Assembly: GCF_000003815.2 (NCBI RefSeq)
Contig: NC_049980.1
Coordinates: forward strand, 21,357,717 to 21,421,716
Direction: 5' to 3'
DNA length: 64,000 nucleotides
Origin: Branchiostoma floridae
Lineage: Eukaryota > Chordata > Leptocardii > Amphioxiformes > Branchiostomatidae
Both the position numbers and the translations under genes were made by a program. The stretch's first letter is position 1; the number at the start of each line of letters is the position of its first letter. Below are positions 35,735 through 48,398 of this stretch, piece after piece. A model generated the notes under the pieces. The model saw only the letters and a program-made list of their open reading frames with translations. It did no database searches and was not told the origin of the DNA.

Positions 35735-36814
35735 CTCTAGAATACACTCTGGTAGTGCGAACAGGGACACATCATCAGTGATGAACCCGGGGTCATTGGG
35801 TGTTTCGGGTCTTTAATCACCATACACCCTCGCCCGGGCGACCCAGCCGAGGTTGATCATTCCCCGACCTGTGTCCGTGTGGCTTCCACGGTTCCCCCCT
35901 ACGGAACCACAACCAACGTGAGGCTTTCTCCGCAGCCTCTAGAATATCCCTGATGGATTTCCGAAGACGGAAGCCTCTTACTCCAAGGAGTTTTAACACA
36001 TAAGCCAAAGACTGCCCTGCGAAACCCCGGCAACCAACCTCCACTGGTACACACCGGGCTCTCCACCCATTACTCTGGCTTTGTACTACCAGTTCGGCAT
36101 ACTTCGCCCTCTTCCGCTCGTTGGCTTCGCTTATCCGCTCCTCCCAGGGAACAGTTAGCTCCAGCAGAACCACTTGTCTGGTGGATTCTGACACGAGTAC
36201 CATGTCAGGGCGAAGTGACGTGGCTACAATGTGTTCTGGAAACTTGAGCTGTCTCCCAAGGTCGACTAGAAGCTGCCAATCTCTAGCAGTGGAGAGAAGC
36301 CCACCTGCGGAAGTGGGTTGTTGTCGGGTTTTCTCTCCGGCCCTGACAAAGACAATTGACTTCTTGGGGGGTTGCTGACTCCTGCTACTCTGGATGGCAT
36401 TGCTAACTGTGTCTGCCAACACCCTAAGAACCTGGTCATGCCGCCAGCGGTACCTCCCTTCCCCTAGTGCTTTCGGACAACAACTGAGAATGTGTTCAAG
36501 GGTACCTCTCCTCTGACAGAGTTGGCATGAGGGGGTCTCTGCCAAGCCCCAGACATGCAAGTTAGCTGGACTTGGAAGCACGTCGTACACTGAAGAGATG
36601 AGAAATTTGATCCGAGAAGGCTCAGCTCTGCACAACTCTGGCCATGTGACCTTGCGGGAGTCAGCATGTTCCCACCTAGTCCACGCACCTTGCTTGCGCA
36701 TGCCTACCATCCTGCATCGCCGATCCTCCTCTTCCCCAGCCCTTATCTCATCCTGGATCAGTAGACGCTTCTCCTTCCCGCTGACTTTGTCGTACCGAGG
36801 CTTTGGGCAGCTTT
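35735..36814 (-). mobile_element. 5'-truncated R2/NeSL-type non-LTR retrotransposon
   Basis: A 1,080-bp insert between perfect 86-bp direct repeats, in minus orientation. It holds the end of an ORF plus a 3' UTR of about 80 bp (35735-35816). The 3' end is shared with the older stub at 16731-16940, which shows it is the true element end. Truncation at the 5' side is typical of incomplete reverse transcription. The perfect duplication and the fully open frame indicate a young insertion. Confidence 0.88.
35817..36812 (-). CDS. C-terminal part of non-LTR retrotransposon polyprotein (zinc knuckle + restriction-like endonuclease)
   Basis: Open from the truncation point to TGA at 35819-35817, about 331 codons, the last 297 of them from an internal ATG at 36710. 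Counting from that ATG, a CCHC knuckle lies at C62-x2-C65-x7-H73-x4-C78 (SCQLCQRRGTLEHILSCC), as downstream of the reverse transcriptase in R2-like proteins. A restriction-like endonuclease core follows: RPD at 167-169, then a Glu near 184 in LLELTVPWEER. The reverse transcriptase is missing, so this copy cannot be autonomous. The R2/NeSL/Hero superclade fits; the exact clade is not determined. Confidence 0.8.
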   Translation of the reverse strand, partial: SCPKPRYDKVSGKEKRLLIQDEIRAGEEEDRRCRMVGMRKQGAWTRWEHADSRKVTWPELCRAEPSRIKFLISSVYDVLPSPANLHVWGLAETPSCQLCQRRGTLEHILSCCPKALGEGRYRWRHDQVLRVLADTVSNAIQSSRSQQPPKKSIVFVRAGEKTRQQPTSAGGLLSTARDWQLLVDLGRQLKFPEHIVATSLRPDMVLVSESTRQVVLLELTVPWEERISEANERKRAKYAELVVQSQSNGWRARCVPVEVGCRGFAGQSLAYVLKLLGVRGFRLRKSIRDILEAAEKASRWLWFRRGEPWKPHGHRSGNDQPRLGRPGEGVW

Positions 36815-36900
36815 AATATTTTCTTGGTTCTTTGATTTTTGCAGGTAAATAATGCAGGGAGCAGACAAAATAAGAATTAAAGATGAAAAAGATATAGACA
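36815..36900. repeat. 86-bp target-site duplication, right copy
   Basis: Perfect copy of 35649-35734 on the truncated (5') side of the element. Confidence 0.9.
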
Positions 36901-38216
36901 TAGTATGATACTTAGACATACTATGTCATACCCTCACAAATAGTACCACAAGAGCCACAAAATCAACACACCTGACTGAATAATGAATTTTCAACTTTTA
37001 ATATTGGGATAAATGGAAAAAAATTATCACAACTAGCAAAACAAGGACTCTTTTTATTGATGAAGCTAAAATATGAGCACTTGATTTATCCTGAATATTG
37101 CATGTGATAGCCATATTTATTTTGTTTCAAATAAAAAAAATTGAAGCAGAAAATCCCAAAACCAAGAAATCAGATTGGTGTCGCCTAAGACATTACAGTT
37201 AAAACATTTGATACTGGTGGGCCTGAAATTCCCCCAACAAATAGCATCCATTACAGATTGTGCCTGTAATGTCTGTAACTTCCCAAATAATTAAATGCAC
37301 TGTGCATCATTTCAAGCCTGCAAACTTGTCATCAAGTTCCCAGCGGGAAGACTGGATGAAGGTCGAGACAGTGACACTATCAAATCCTGGCTCGCACATA
37401 CAATACTGGTTGCTATAGGGGGTTGACTGATGGCACAAAACACCTGCATGTAGTCAACCTTGCTAAACAGTTGATGAAATCATGATTTGGTAAAACAAGT
37501 CAGGAAAGGCCGGGATGTTGAATTACTATTCAATTAGTCTCAAGTTTAACAGTCAAAGGACATACACATAGCATTTGGCTCTTCCTCAGTGTCACACCTG
37601 GGATGATCATCTATAATCCGCTCGATTCTCAGACTCTTTAGAGGGAACATTGAAGAAGATGAGATGTGAAAGGCGACATTTCAAATTCAATATCTTGGGG
37701 GGGGGAAGGAAATTGAGAAGCAGCTGTCAAAAATACTGGCATTCCCTTCTGTGGAAAAGCCACATGGTACTACATTTTACAGGAGCGGTTAGTATTTCAA
37801 ATGTTGAAAGAAATGTTGAATTTTTAATGCCTTGTGCACACCGCTGTGGAGCCCATTATAATCATTATGCTGCACACCACAGCGTCTGAAGTGCAATCAG
37901 ATAAGGCCTTAAATCAGGGACAGTTCTGATTCAGATTACGGATCTGTAAACCTCAAAATAAATCTTATATTGATAGGTCATTGACAGGTCAAAGCTGGAG
38001 ATGAAATCCTCCAGTTTTGCATAATTCACCAGGAGAAGTTTCTTGGCAGGAGATCAATACTGCAGGCCTGCAGGGCTGGCTAGGGAATTTGGGTGCTGGA
38101 GATATATGGCTGTAATACAATTTTGCCAGAGTAATGTAAGAAGTACACCTCGGCTTTGCAAGGATCCCCATTAATGGCTGGCTCAAAGTAGGCAGCCTTT
38201 AAATTTCTCCATCAAA

Positions 38217-38241
38217 TCCTGTCCTGTCCTGTCCTGTCCTG
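38217..38241. repeat. (TCCTG)5 microsatellite
   Basis: Five pentanucleotide units. Confidence 0.95.
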
Positions 38242-38959
38242 CCTCCCCATAATCCACTTACAAACTGTAACATAATAGCCAGTGGTTTGGAATGCTGATG
38301 AATTTCTGTACAAAGTAAAACTCAGTATTTCTGGAACTTAAATTCATCCATTTTTTTATGCTGCTCAAGTGTTCTGATGAAAAAATTCAACTGCGGCCAC
38401 ACTAAATTGATTTCAAACTTGAACATATTATACTATCTGCCCAGTCTTTTGTGCTTATTTTCGTTTGTTTCTGCCTTTTCAGGTCTTAAGTCTCGAAAAT
38501 GAGAGCTGAACCCATTTAACCAAATAACAAGAAAACGATAGACATGTCAGGAACAATACTTCAGAGACCTCAAAGCTCCATGAAATAAATTAGAACTTCT
38601 TGGTGAATTCTTCTTCCATTCTGTCATTTATCATGCAAATAAGGCTGTATAGTATCTTAAGTGATGGTCCTACAGTATGTACCAAAACTATATAGACTGT
38701 AATATTATAGATATTGCATAAAATTCCCTTCCATTGGCAGAATTCCAATGTTCATATTTCATCATAAATCATAAAATAACTTTCACATAACTTATGCATT
38801 GTGATGTACCCCTTTGACTGACTTGCATCTTCCACTAAGAAAATTGCAGTACATTTGAATCAATTATGCAAATTATACGGCATACAGAATAGCTGCATTA
38901 GTTCCTTAACTGGTAGAGGACCCAAACCTATAAAACTTCTTCCTTACCCATCTGCCACC

Positions 38960-39200
38960 AAAAAGCATAACATGTCCAAGACCAAAGATACAAAAACTGG
39001 AAGTCTTGCTGCAGTACCAAGGTGGGCCACCAGGAGGCTGAAAACTGATCCTCACCATGAGGTCGACAACACCAACTCACGTACCAAATATCATGATCCA
39101 ATTGCCGGAAACAGTATTGAGATATTGCGACGGAACTGCACGCTCGCATGCACCCAAACAGGCGCAAAACCATAAATCTATTTTCATGGAAGTGACTACA
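38960..39200 (-). repeat. dispersed repeat family, diverged inverted copy
   Basis: Read on the minus strand it keeps the family's block order: ATGATATTTGGTACGTG, then a CCTCCTGGTGG block in place of CCTAGCGGC, then GGTACTGCAGC, ACTTCC, TATCTTTGGT and TGGACATG. Only the spaced anchors are conserved, so this is an older copy than those at 27-28.6 kb. Confidence 0.55.
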
Positions 39201-42165
39201 TTGTATATTATAGGGTTCCTTCGGATTGGAAAGACTCAAAACACTGAAGTGCAGTCCACAAGATTTATTCCCACTTCTCTCTCTACTCTCACATCGATTG
39301 TCCTCTCTCAGTACTTCTTTCCAGACTCTGTCTCTAGGACCCTACCAATGCATCACTACAACATAACAATACAACATTACAATGTACATGACTGTATACC
39401 TCCATTTTAATGGAGGTAAAAATAATACATTGTGCATTTCACTGATCCTACACAAGTCGTATTTGAGTGACATATTTTTTAAAACTTTCATCCTTTCTCC
39501 AGCCCTATGAAGAAATTATGTACTTGGAACTTGGACAACCTAAAATGATGCATCTAAAGGGTAATTTGAACCTTGCAACGCTGTAGTTCCTGCTGAACAT
39601 TTTGGGGAGCCAGAAACTCATCCTTTGTTATGGCTAGATGCAGAAAGATTCACAAAAATGTTGAGTTACCGTACATTATCCAGAAACTAGCCCATTAACA
39701 AACATATCAAAAAAGATAACGTATCTTACAAAGTTTAATGATTGAATGCTGCTTACATTATCTTACACTCTTAGCATGTATATCTGATGCATCAATTACT
39801 ATTAATCATTTTTATTTCTTTTTTAATTCCGTATGACAGTGATAATCAATACTAGCCAACTCTGCCTGAGAATTCTAACTAGGCCATAAACTGATGCAAA
39901 GTTACAGAAAGCTGTTTTGTTCAGAACAGCTCTGAACAGTAACCCAGTTGCTGAACAATTTCCGGTTATTATATCTTGGAAAGTCAAGGACAAAATATGA
40001 TTATGCACATGACATTGGAATAATATTTTCTTCAAAACATCCTTCAAGTCAATTTGAACTGTTGTACTGCAGGTTTCAAACTTCTTTTGAAAGTCAAAGA
40101 AGAAACTGAGCAGACACTGTGTCTAAAACTGACAGATAAAGTGCCAGAGGGCAGGGAGCTCTAGACAGTCCTCCCTGTGTCTGATTGCTGCTGCTATTGA
40201 ACTTCCTCGTGCTCTAATTGAAAAGACTTTGCAAATTCCATGTTGAGCTTAGCAGTTAACATTAGACGTCAAAGGCAAAAGAGTCCCCTTTGCAATATGT
40301 TCTATTTAAAACAGATTGACAATTCTTGCATGAACACGTATGTAGACCTTCAATCTATCCTGTCTTTAAAGAATTACCCTCTGAAGTTACATGTAAGTCT
40401 GTACTGACGTAATGCTGTCTTTTAGCATGTTGTAACTGACCTCTCTTACTAGCTTGAAAGGATTTCAAACAACAAACTGTCATTGGAAGAAAAGGGGATC
40501 CTAGCAATGCACTCTCAGGTTTGCATGATGTAGTGGTGGGAAGCTTTTAATCCACAAACACATCAATTTTTCCAACTCTGGCAAAGGTACCAGTTGGGTG
40601 ATGCATGTATTTCCCCCTCAGAGCTCCCCTAACAGCTACTATCATGTGTGGGAAATGATTTGCAAAATGTACCGTTAAATCAAGAATGTCCTTGGTTAAA
40701 TTGATTGTACTGATCTACTGAACTTGATTGCAAGACTTACCAGTATTTTATTCAGTTTTATCTCATATCAGAAATTGTCTATTTGGGGATATGAACAATA
40801 TCAATATATGTTGGGGACAGAGAAAGTGTATGATCCATCAAATTGAATATAAGATATCATTATGTTATTATTGTAAATATTCTAAAGGTAAGATGTGCCT
40901 GCCTTTAAGAATATTACAATAATCTGCTTCCTAATGTAGCCTTGACCTGCTGCAATAAAAAGATAACCAAAGTGGTAGACTACATCATTTTTGAATCTTT
41001 CCAAGACTGGAATGGGAACATATTATAACTAATACCAAACATGTATAGCACACACTAAACATTTGGGCTGCAAGAAGGAACTTGAAAGTCATCATGATAC
41101 AAGAGATCAAAAAAAATTTGTGGACATTGATACTGACAGACTTTCCGGTGATGGCTTGCCCGAGGGGCTACTTGCATGCAAATATAACAGCAAATAAAAG
41201 GCAGTGTCAGATGTTACATCAAAAATGACAGTAACTGAATCAACATCCCAGACAATACAACATGTACCCCAAAAGCAGACTACTACAAGTATTCATCATC
41301 ATTTTTTCACTTCCAATTTTCAACTAATTTCTGGTTCCAAATATTACAAGTAAATCAAGTCAAAAGTCAACATCTAAGAAGCTGTAGATGCTTGACTGCT
41401 AGTCTGCACTAATATGTTTGTCCCTACATTTATCTAAACCACAATTACTAAATACCAACAGAGCAATCATCAGGCCTTGAGTCTGAAATGTACTTAATAC
41501 AAATGTACAAATATATTATATGACAAATACCTATCAGCATAATTGAATCATTATTTACAATTCAACATCACATGCAGATTTATGTCTATTATAAAATTTC
41601 CTTTTTTCTGCTTGCCCATTATATCAATTTTATAGAACAATCAGAGAACCAAGAAATTACATTGGTGCAGCTTTACAAGAGGACAAAGTTGATATATATG
41701 ATACGTAATTGTGGGATCAATGTTTAAGACAAGTAGGTGGATGCTATAAAGCGCCTTACTGCAGGCAGGAGTAAATCCTCAATAGGATACTAGTAGTTTG
41801 CCAATGGTGCTGTCCAAGCTACAAAGGACCAATCTGCATTGATTTAGCCTCTCGAACGAACTCTCCTCTTGGCACGCATGGGCAGTTTCTTAATATGTAT
41901 TTACCTTACTGAGCATTTATCAGAATGCCACAGGAAAGCCATTCAGACATGAAAGCCTATAATGGATGCTGGACCATACACAATAAGCTTTCAGACACCT
42001 ACTGCATAACTATGTATGGCTAGTTTCTATTTCACTGGGCACATTGTAATACTGACAAGTCTTTCAGACTTACAGGGGGTACAGAATCTTTTTTGACATG
42101 GACAAGAGATTCATATGAATTGTATAGTTAGCATGTTTAATTTCCAATTGGAAAGTCAAAGTATA

Positions 42166-42614
42166 CCTACTAGTAGGGCTGGGTACCGGTACAGAAAATT
42201 CAGGTCCAGGTCCGGTTCAGGTCCAGAGGATTAGGTCCTGGTCCGGACCTGAACCTGGACCTGATGCAGTATGACTGATACCAATGGTCCATTTCACTAC
42301 AAAGAAATCTGTTTAGTGGAGTATTAGACTTACACTGGGGTTTTAAAATCCTACAACGCTAACTGTACCTGTACGATTGGCTGTAAAACTTGGTAGAAAT
42401 TACTATAAACTCTACTCTACTTCACTCTTGTTATTTTCTTCCACCTGCAAGCGCCAAAACGTGTGAATGCCTGATAAAATAATCTGTTAATTTTCTAATC
42501 GGTCCAACATCCGGTCCGCCTAATTTTTTCAGGTCCGGTTTTTCTGGACCGGTCCAATGAGGAAAACCGGTTTGGTACCGGTACGCTGTACCGATACCCA
42601 GCCCTACCTACTAG
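42166..42614. mobile_element. hAT-type MITE with 8-bp target-site duplication
   Basis: The element is 42174-42606 (433 bp). The TIR TAGGGCTGGGTACCGGTAC matches the inverted right end with one difference. It is flanked by the perfect 8-bp duplication CCTACTAG (42166-42173, 42607-42614). An 8-bp duplication and a TAGGGCTGGG terminus are hAT hallmarks. The interior carries nested GGTCCGG/CCGGACC inverted repeats and no transposase. Confidence 0.88.
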
Positions 42615-43694
42615 TATAAAGTCATATTCAGTTTGCACAGGCAACATAGATATTAACATTTCACTTCAGTCACAATCATTACAATGTAGACTTTGTGTTT
42701 TCAAATGACCAAGTGAGGCTAGACTTTATCATTATCAATATCACACATAAAGCCAACATTATCCAAAGAAAGTGGTAAGATGCAAACATACATTGTTTGT
42801 TAAAACAGCTATAACAGGAAAGCCTAACCAAAGGAGGAAATTAAATAAGAAAATCTGTGGAATGCAAGTGTGTCAACAAGTATAGTTTGACATTTTAGTA
42901 CAATGTCTATCAACTGTATTCATTCATCATGGAAGGACCTGGATGCAGGATCTGGATAGATCAATCTACAGCTTGCTGAAGGTCAATTAGATCCAAAGAA
43001 GTTCAATCATTCCGCAGTGGTGATTATGCTGCTTGCCGTCATCATCAGAACTGATGGACTGCTAACAGGAAGTAATCATGCCACCTCGACATTTTATACG
43101 TTGTGTTCTTGTATTTGCAAACCACTTTTCAGCACCATGGACAGAATACCTAACTTTTCATCAAAGAACTGATTCAGGCTAAAATGCAATAATTAGAGAC
43201 TTATCTAAAGTACATCAGTAAAACTGTCAGAAGTACACATGTACACACATGTACACAGACTCATGTATTCAGAACACTGTCTAAAAAGCTTTGATAACCA
43301 TGCATTTGAACACAATGAAGTCAGAAACTTTCCTTCCCATACTGGAACATTTTTGTTGAATCTTGGGAAAGTTTTTCAATGGAATTTTGGAAAATTGTCA
43401 CCCCCGCTTCCAGTTGAACACAAGCTGTTCACAAGTTAATAACGTTTGTTATGCTAACCAGCAACTCTTTCAATAAAGCGAACATGAACCCCACTCAAGG
43501 TACGCTCAATCATAAAAAAAAACTCATTTTTGCTACCACTTCCCCCAATGCTGTGATCTGTACAATATGTACTTTGGAAAGCCACAACATTCTCTTAAGA
43601 AATCTGATTTGACCCCAAACATGAAAGTGTGGGGGTGCATGCAGGATACCTTATTGTCCTTTAAACTGGTGAGTACATGTATTTGCATTGTAAT
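42615..43694. other. spacer with an RE1 motif
   Basis: No gene recognised. Contains the RE1 consensus match at 43128. Confidence 0.5.
43128..43148 (+). promoter_or_regulatory. RE1/NRSE (REST-type) site, full core match
   Basis: TTCAGCACCATGGACAG (43128-43144) matches the RE1 core at every position; the last four bases of the 21-bp vertebrate consensus are not kept. The nearest recognised gene is the Glu-rich gene about 5 kb downstream. Occupancy is untested. Confidence 0.5.
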
Positions 43695-43705
43695 AGCCAT
43701 AGCAT

Positions 43706-43918
43706 AACCTCAAGAAACTCATGGCAAAGTGGGGCCTCAGCCCAGATGGACAGACTGCTTGTGACTGTGGGCAGGAGCAGACTATGAAACACCTTCTTGT
43801 CTGCCCCCTCCTGCCCGAACCATGCACCAGGGAAGATCTGGAAGCTCCGACCCCAAGAGGAAGGGAGCGTGTGGAGTACTGGAGCAGGAAAGTGTAGTGA
43901 TGACATAAAAAAAGAATA
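43706..43918 (+). mobile_element. 5'-truncated LINE 3' end with 11-bp target-site duplication
   Basis: A 213-bp insert that begins in frame and encodes 63 codons to TAG at 43895-43897. They contain a C-terminal zinc-knuckle pattern typical of LINE ORF2 proteins (CDCGQEQTMKHLLVCP), preceded by KKLMAKWGLSPDG. A short A-rich tail follows. The 11-bp duplication AGCCATAGCAT flanks it at 43695-43705 and 43919-43929. I would place it with I/Jockey/RTE-like elements without choosing a clade. Confidence 0.8.
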
Positions 43919-44533
43919 AGCCATAGCATGACATTACCAGCTCAATGAATGTTGCACAAGATTCATGGACTACTCACGCCTGGATCAACTTTGCGTGATG
44001 TTCTACTAATACTACAATATGTAAATTTTCCCTTCCAAAGTGCTGCAGCATGCCAGTTTGAATTTGTTTTTGTAACAACTGTTTTGTTGTAATTTTCTTT
44101 TGTTAGCAAAAACTGTTCTGTTTCTGGTTAGGGTCCTTAAAAAATAGGATCGGTAGGTAGGGATTCTCTTACTAGTATTTTCAGAACTAGCAAGTGATCT
44201 GACTAATATGCATGAGGCACTACTATTTTCAATTACATATTGAAATTATACACTGTCAGATATAAACTGGGCAAAGAAGAACAACATTTACTATACATTT
44301 TATGTTAACTCTTCTAACTGTTAACAGAGTGTGGAATACAGGACCTCTTTAAGATTTTGTGACCAAGATGTCAGATCAAAAATCTAATGAACTTTACTAG
44401 CAGCGGACCAAGAAAAAAGCTGGGGTGGATGGGTTTTTGCTAGGGTCAGTCAGGCAAACAGAGACACAACATTTTTTTCTTCGACAAGTTCACATCTTGA
44501 GCAATCTCTTCAAGCCAACAAAGGAACAACATA

Positions 44534-45058
44534 AAAAGGCAATTCATCATCATCATCGGTCGACGTGATCAAATGTAAACATGTTTGCACATGTTTACAC
44601 ACGACGGGGTTATACCGCCCCTTACGGGGTGACATACCCTTTCGTATGGCTAATTACAAGACGGGGATGCGCCAGGTCTCCCGTCCGGGTGAATGATGTA
44701 ATTCACCATGTGGCTGATACGAGACAGAGGTTCGCCAGGCCTCCATCCGGGTGATTTGAAGTGAATCACCAACTTCCGACAGAAGGATTTGCACCAACGC
44801 ACACCGCACCATCGCACGTGTGGGGGTTCTTTAACGTGCATGGGGTATGGCTCTCCCCATACACGGGACCTCCATTTAACGTCCTATCCGAGGGACGACT
44901 CATTTTTCACTTAAGTAAAGTGAGGAAAGTCGTGTAAAGTGCCTTTCCCAAGGGCACAAGACCGGCAACACGGCAGGTGGATTCGAACAGGCGACCTCTC
45001 GGTCACGGGCCGAATACACTACCACTGTGCTACGCGGCCCCACCATTAAAAGGCAATT
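44534..45058 (-). mobile_element. tRNA-derived SINE, about 503 bp, with 11-bp target-site duplication
   Basis: The SINE is 44545-45047, minus strand, flanked by the 11-bp direct repeat AAAAGGCAATT (44534-44544, 45048-45058). Read 5'-3' it starts GGGGCCGCGTAGCACAGTGG with an RNA polymerase III A box (TAGCACAGTGG) and a B box (TGTTCGAATCC), a tRNA-like head. A long unrelated body follows and the tail is (ATG)n. Body phrases such as CTTGGGAAAGGCACTTTA recur in SINEs of many marine invertebrates, so a conserved central domain is likely; I do not name it. It is long for a SINE. Confidence 0.88.
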
Positions 45059-48000
45059 AGGTTACGATAATTATGACGGGCCTTATTTCCATGTCTCCAT
45101 AGTGTCTAATGAAAGAAACAAGTTGAACAGAATTTGTGATCTTTCCTGAATATTCATGACATACATGTACACATGTCATCACGCTGACAAAGGTCATGAT
45201 CACATAGTACCCCTGTAAATGTCACGGGTATTTCAAGGACAACCACATGAGATGACAAACCTTCCAAAACACACCCTGATGTATGTCACCTGACAAGTTT
45301 GACTGATGTACCTGCTAAAATGCCTTATAAACAGTCTGGAAAACAACGCAACCATATACCACATGAGGTCACCCTCCAGTGACCACGACATTGCTTTGAT
45401 CCTAGTTTTCTAATCACCAATGAATCACCTAGACAGGTAGAATGGCGACACAGCCAGTGGCAGATGGTGCAATCAGGAGCCTCTGATTAATTGGTTCTGC
45501 TTTCAAGGAGTGTTCTGTGAAGTGTAAGACAATGCAAATGAGCATTGCCACGGATAAACAAGGAGACATCACTTCTGTCTCAGTATGTTTCTGAATCATT
45601 CTTTCACCATGAATCAAACGGGAGGAATATGACTGTAGTGTTCTGTTAAGTACAACGATAGATAGAAGCATTGGAACACGGAGAAGCAACCATTTTTACT
45701 ATGCCTGAAGTCTCTATAACCTACAGCACTGCAGCAGCATGTGTAAGAAATGACAACTACTCATTTTAAGCTAATCTAACTTACCGTTAAGTAAAGTAGG
45801 TCATGGAAAACAGGTGAAAGCTTGACCACAAAGACAAGATTATCCAGCAGAAAGCAGAAACTCAAGGGAGAGCTAACATAAGCTTGATTCAACAAAGCAA
45901 AGCAAGTCATGCATATACCAACATGATGCCCAGGAATTGAATGAAAGTGTGGAGAGAGTTGTACTAATCCAGAACAAGTTGAAGACAATAGCTCTCTTGT
46001 GCTGATGCTACTAAAACCTGTTTACATGTTCAGGTCTTGGTAAATCTCTAGATCTACATCTACCTCTATGACCTGGTCATCAGTCTTTTTTTAGGTCAGA
46101 AGACAAAAACATCTCTGCAGAGAATTGTGTTAGGGAACAAGCCTCTACCTCTTGAGTGACATATATTTTGTACATGTAAACACCTGTAGCAGCTATTATA
46201 TCTGGAATTGTAGTGATATCTTTGATAAAAATATAACAAAGGAACTGAATGGATTTTGATGTTTTTGTAACGTTAGGTACATGTAGTTAGCTTAGGTGAA
46301 GTTTCCCATAAGGAGATGAGCATACTGATAACGTTTCAGTTCTTCATTTTCGTGTCTAATGAAGAAATTTCATGGTTTTTCATAAATACTACTTTCATAA
46401 GTACTGTGGTGGCACATCGTCTGAGGTGTAAACTCTCCCCGCAGCTCAGCAGACCGGCAATGTTGGGAGGGTTGCTACATGATTCTAACAAAACACGTTA
46501 ATTTTATAGAGGATCTGATTCAAATCATGCAATAAGGATCTGCAGGAAATGACTGGGATATCATACTTGCAGCATACTACCTGGTGAAGGAGAACATCAT
46601 TAAAACTAGATGCAAATCAAGGTATCACTAGCCTTCTGTGAAACAGTTACAGTGCTATCCATAATTTGATTACTGCATCTGCATGATAATTTTCTTTTTC
46701 TTAGTGGTAGATGATAGGAATGTCATAATTCTGAAGCTTAGCTGAGCTTACAGTCAAAACCATTATATATGAATTATGCAAATTTGGTCATCTTTTGAAA
46801 AGTTGACCATAATTGTTGGCCAGGGTATGGGGCTGTGGAACACTATATTCTAGGCAAATACATGTACACATTTTGCAAAATTTGGCAAACTCACCGGAAT
46901 GATTACCCATTAAGTATGTATTAAGAATCAGCTTCAAAATTTCAAACTGTATTAATTTTCTATTATTCCATTATTTTGCTATATCTATCCTTTGCGGTTC
47001 AAGGACTATGATAACCCTGCTACAGATTTTGGAATGGTACAAGACTGATCAGTCCAAGTCATCATGCTGTTCTCTGTTTCTTGCACTGAATCTTTGAAGG
47101 ATTTCTATTACACACAGGTTCTACTCTTTGGACACACTGGTCTTGAAAAGAACAGAACAGACTTTCTTTCAGACATCTTCAGCTAAAAACTGGGTCAAGC
47201 AAACTAACAAGTAGAGCAGAAATATACATCAGCACCCCCCTCTCTTCTTACAAACACTCCCAGACAGCAGTCACATGTAACCATGTGTGGGAGGTTCCAT
47301 ATTTTACTTAGGGTGAAAAAATAAATGAACATTTAAAATGATAGAGAAAAAACAAACATCTAATCCCAGGAAGCCAATCCAACACATACAGACTTTCTCA
47401 CTGGTGAGAAAACGTTACCATTTAAACAAACACATAATAACACTGCTTCTCTCTGGAGAGTCTAAACCCTTGACTTACCCCCAGTTGCAAATAAACATGT
47501 TCAGAGACAAGTTTTGCCTTTAAAATCTAGGTTAATTGAGGGAACAGGCTGTCTGACCTCCATAAGCTTCATTACAAGCCCTACGATAGTTCTCCTATGC
47601 ACCTTTGCGCCAGCAAAAAAAAAGTCAGGACTCAGCTGTGACTCTGGAGGTAAGTCTCCTGACATTCACCACTGTGGTAAATTACCTGAACATGTCAGAC
47701 TCAGCATTTGAGGCATGTTCCATGACTTGATACACAAAATGAACATGGACCCAATTGCTCTGGGGTTGTTTGATAGATCATATTCATACCATCAGTAACT
47801 TTTTTTCTCAAAATTTGCATGCAAGTACATGTCAGTGCTCAACCGGACAAGGTTTATGTCAACCTGACGAGATATACAAAAAAAAGTATATAATACATAC
47901 ATGTATGACTTGTACACTTTTTCTTCCAGACATTGCATGTAGCACTCACATTTGTTGACAGAGACTTTAAGGCTACAATGTTGAATGGGACTGAGAATAC

Positions 48001-48396
48001 ATTCCTGACCCTACCAGTACCCAAATATGCCACAACTACTAGAATATTTAACAGGCAGTGAAAATGCAACTTTTAAAAAAACATGTCTGCATTGGATAAC
48101 AGAACAATGTTGGAGGACTCACAGACAATGTGTAATCATCAAAGTCTGGGAGTCAACACAAAGGAACCTACATGTGCATACACAATGTACATCAATGGGG
48201 TACAAGATGGGCAAACCCACCTGGACAAACAAAAGGAAGCAGTGTACATGTAGATGTAGTCCAGTCTTTTATTGCTACCTCAAAGGAAATACGGAGTAGG
48301 AAAAGATTTGAGGGAAATTTTAGTTCGGCTACGAAAGACTTTATCACTGGCTATAAACTGCTGATAACATCTTAATCTTTCCTCTGATGTAATCAG
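45059..48396. other. spacer; probable upstream region of the Glu-rich gene
   Basis: AT-rich with no family-level match in any frame. A 5' non-coding exon of the Glu-rich gene should lie here or further left, because its first coding exon begins right after a splice acceptor. Confidence 0.45.
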
Positions 48397-48398
48397 AC

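Larger units (their letters stand above)
36901..42165. other. spacer, no gene recognised
   Basis: AT-rich. Holds a short poly-G run near 37690, a (TCCTG)5 microsatellite (38217-38241) and an inverted copy of the dispersed repeat (38960-39200). Remaining frames are short and unsupported. Confidence 0.5.

Noticed and set aside
44979-45040. tRNA gene suggested by A and B boxes
   Set aside because: No cloverleaf beyond the promoter boxes and it is fused to a 500-bp SINE body with flanking duplications.
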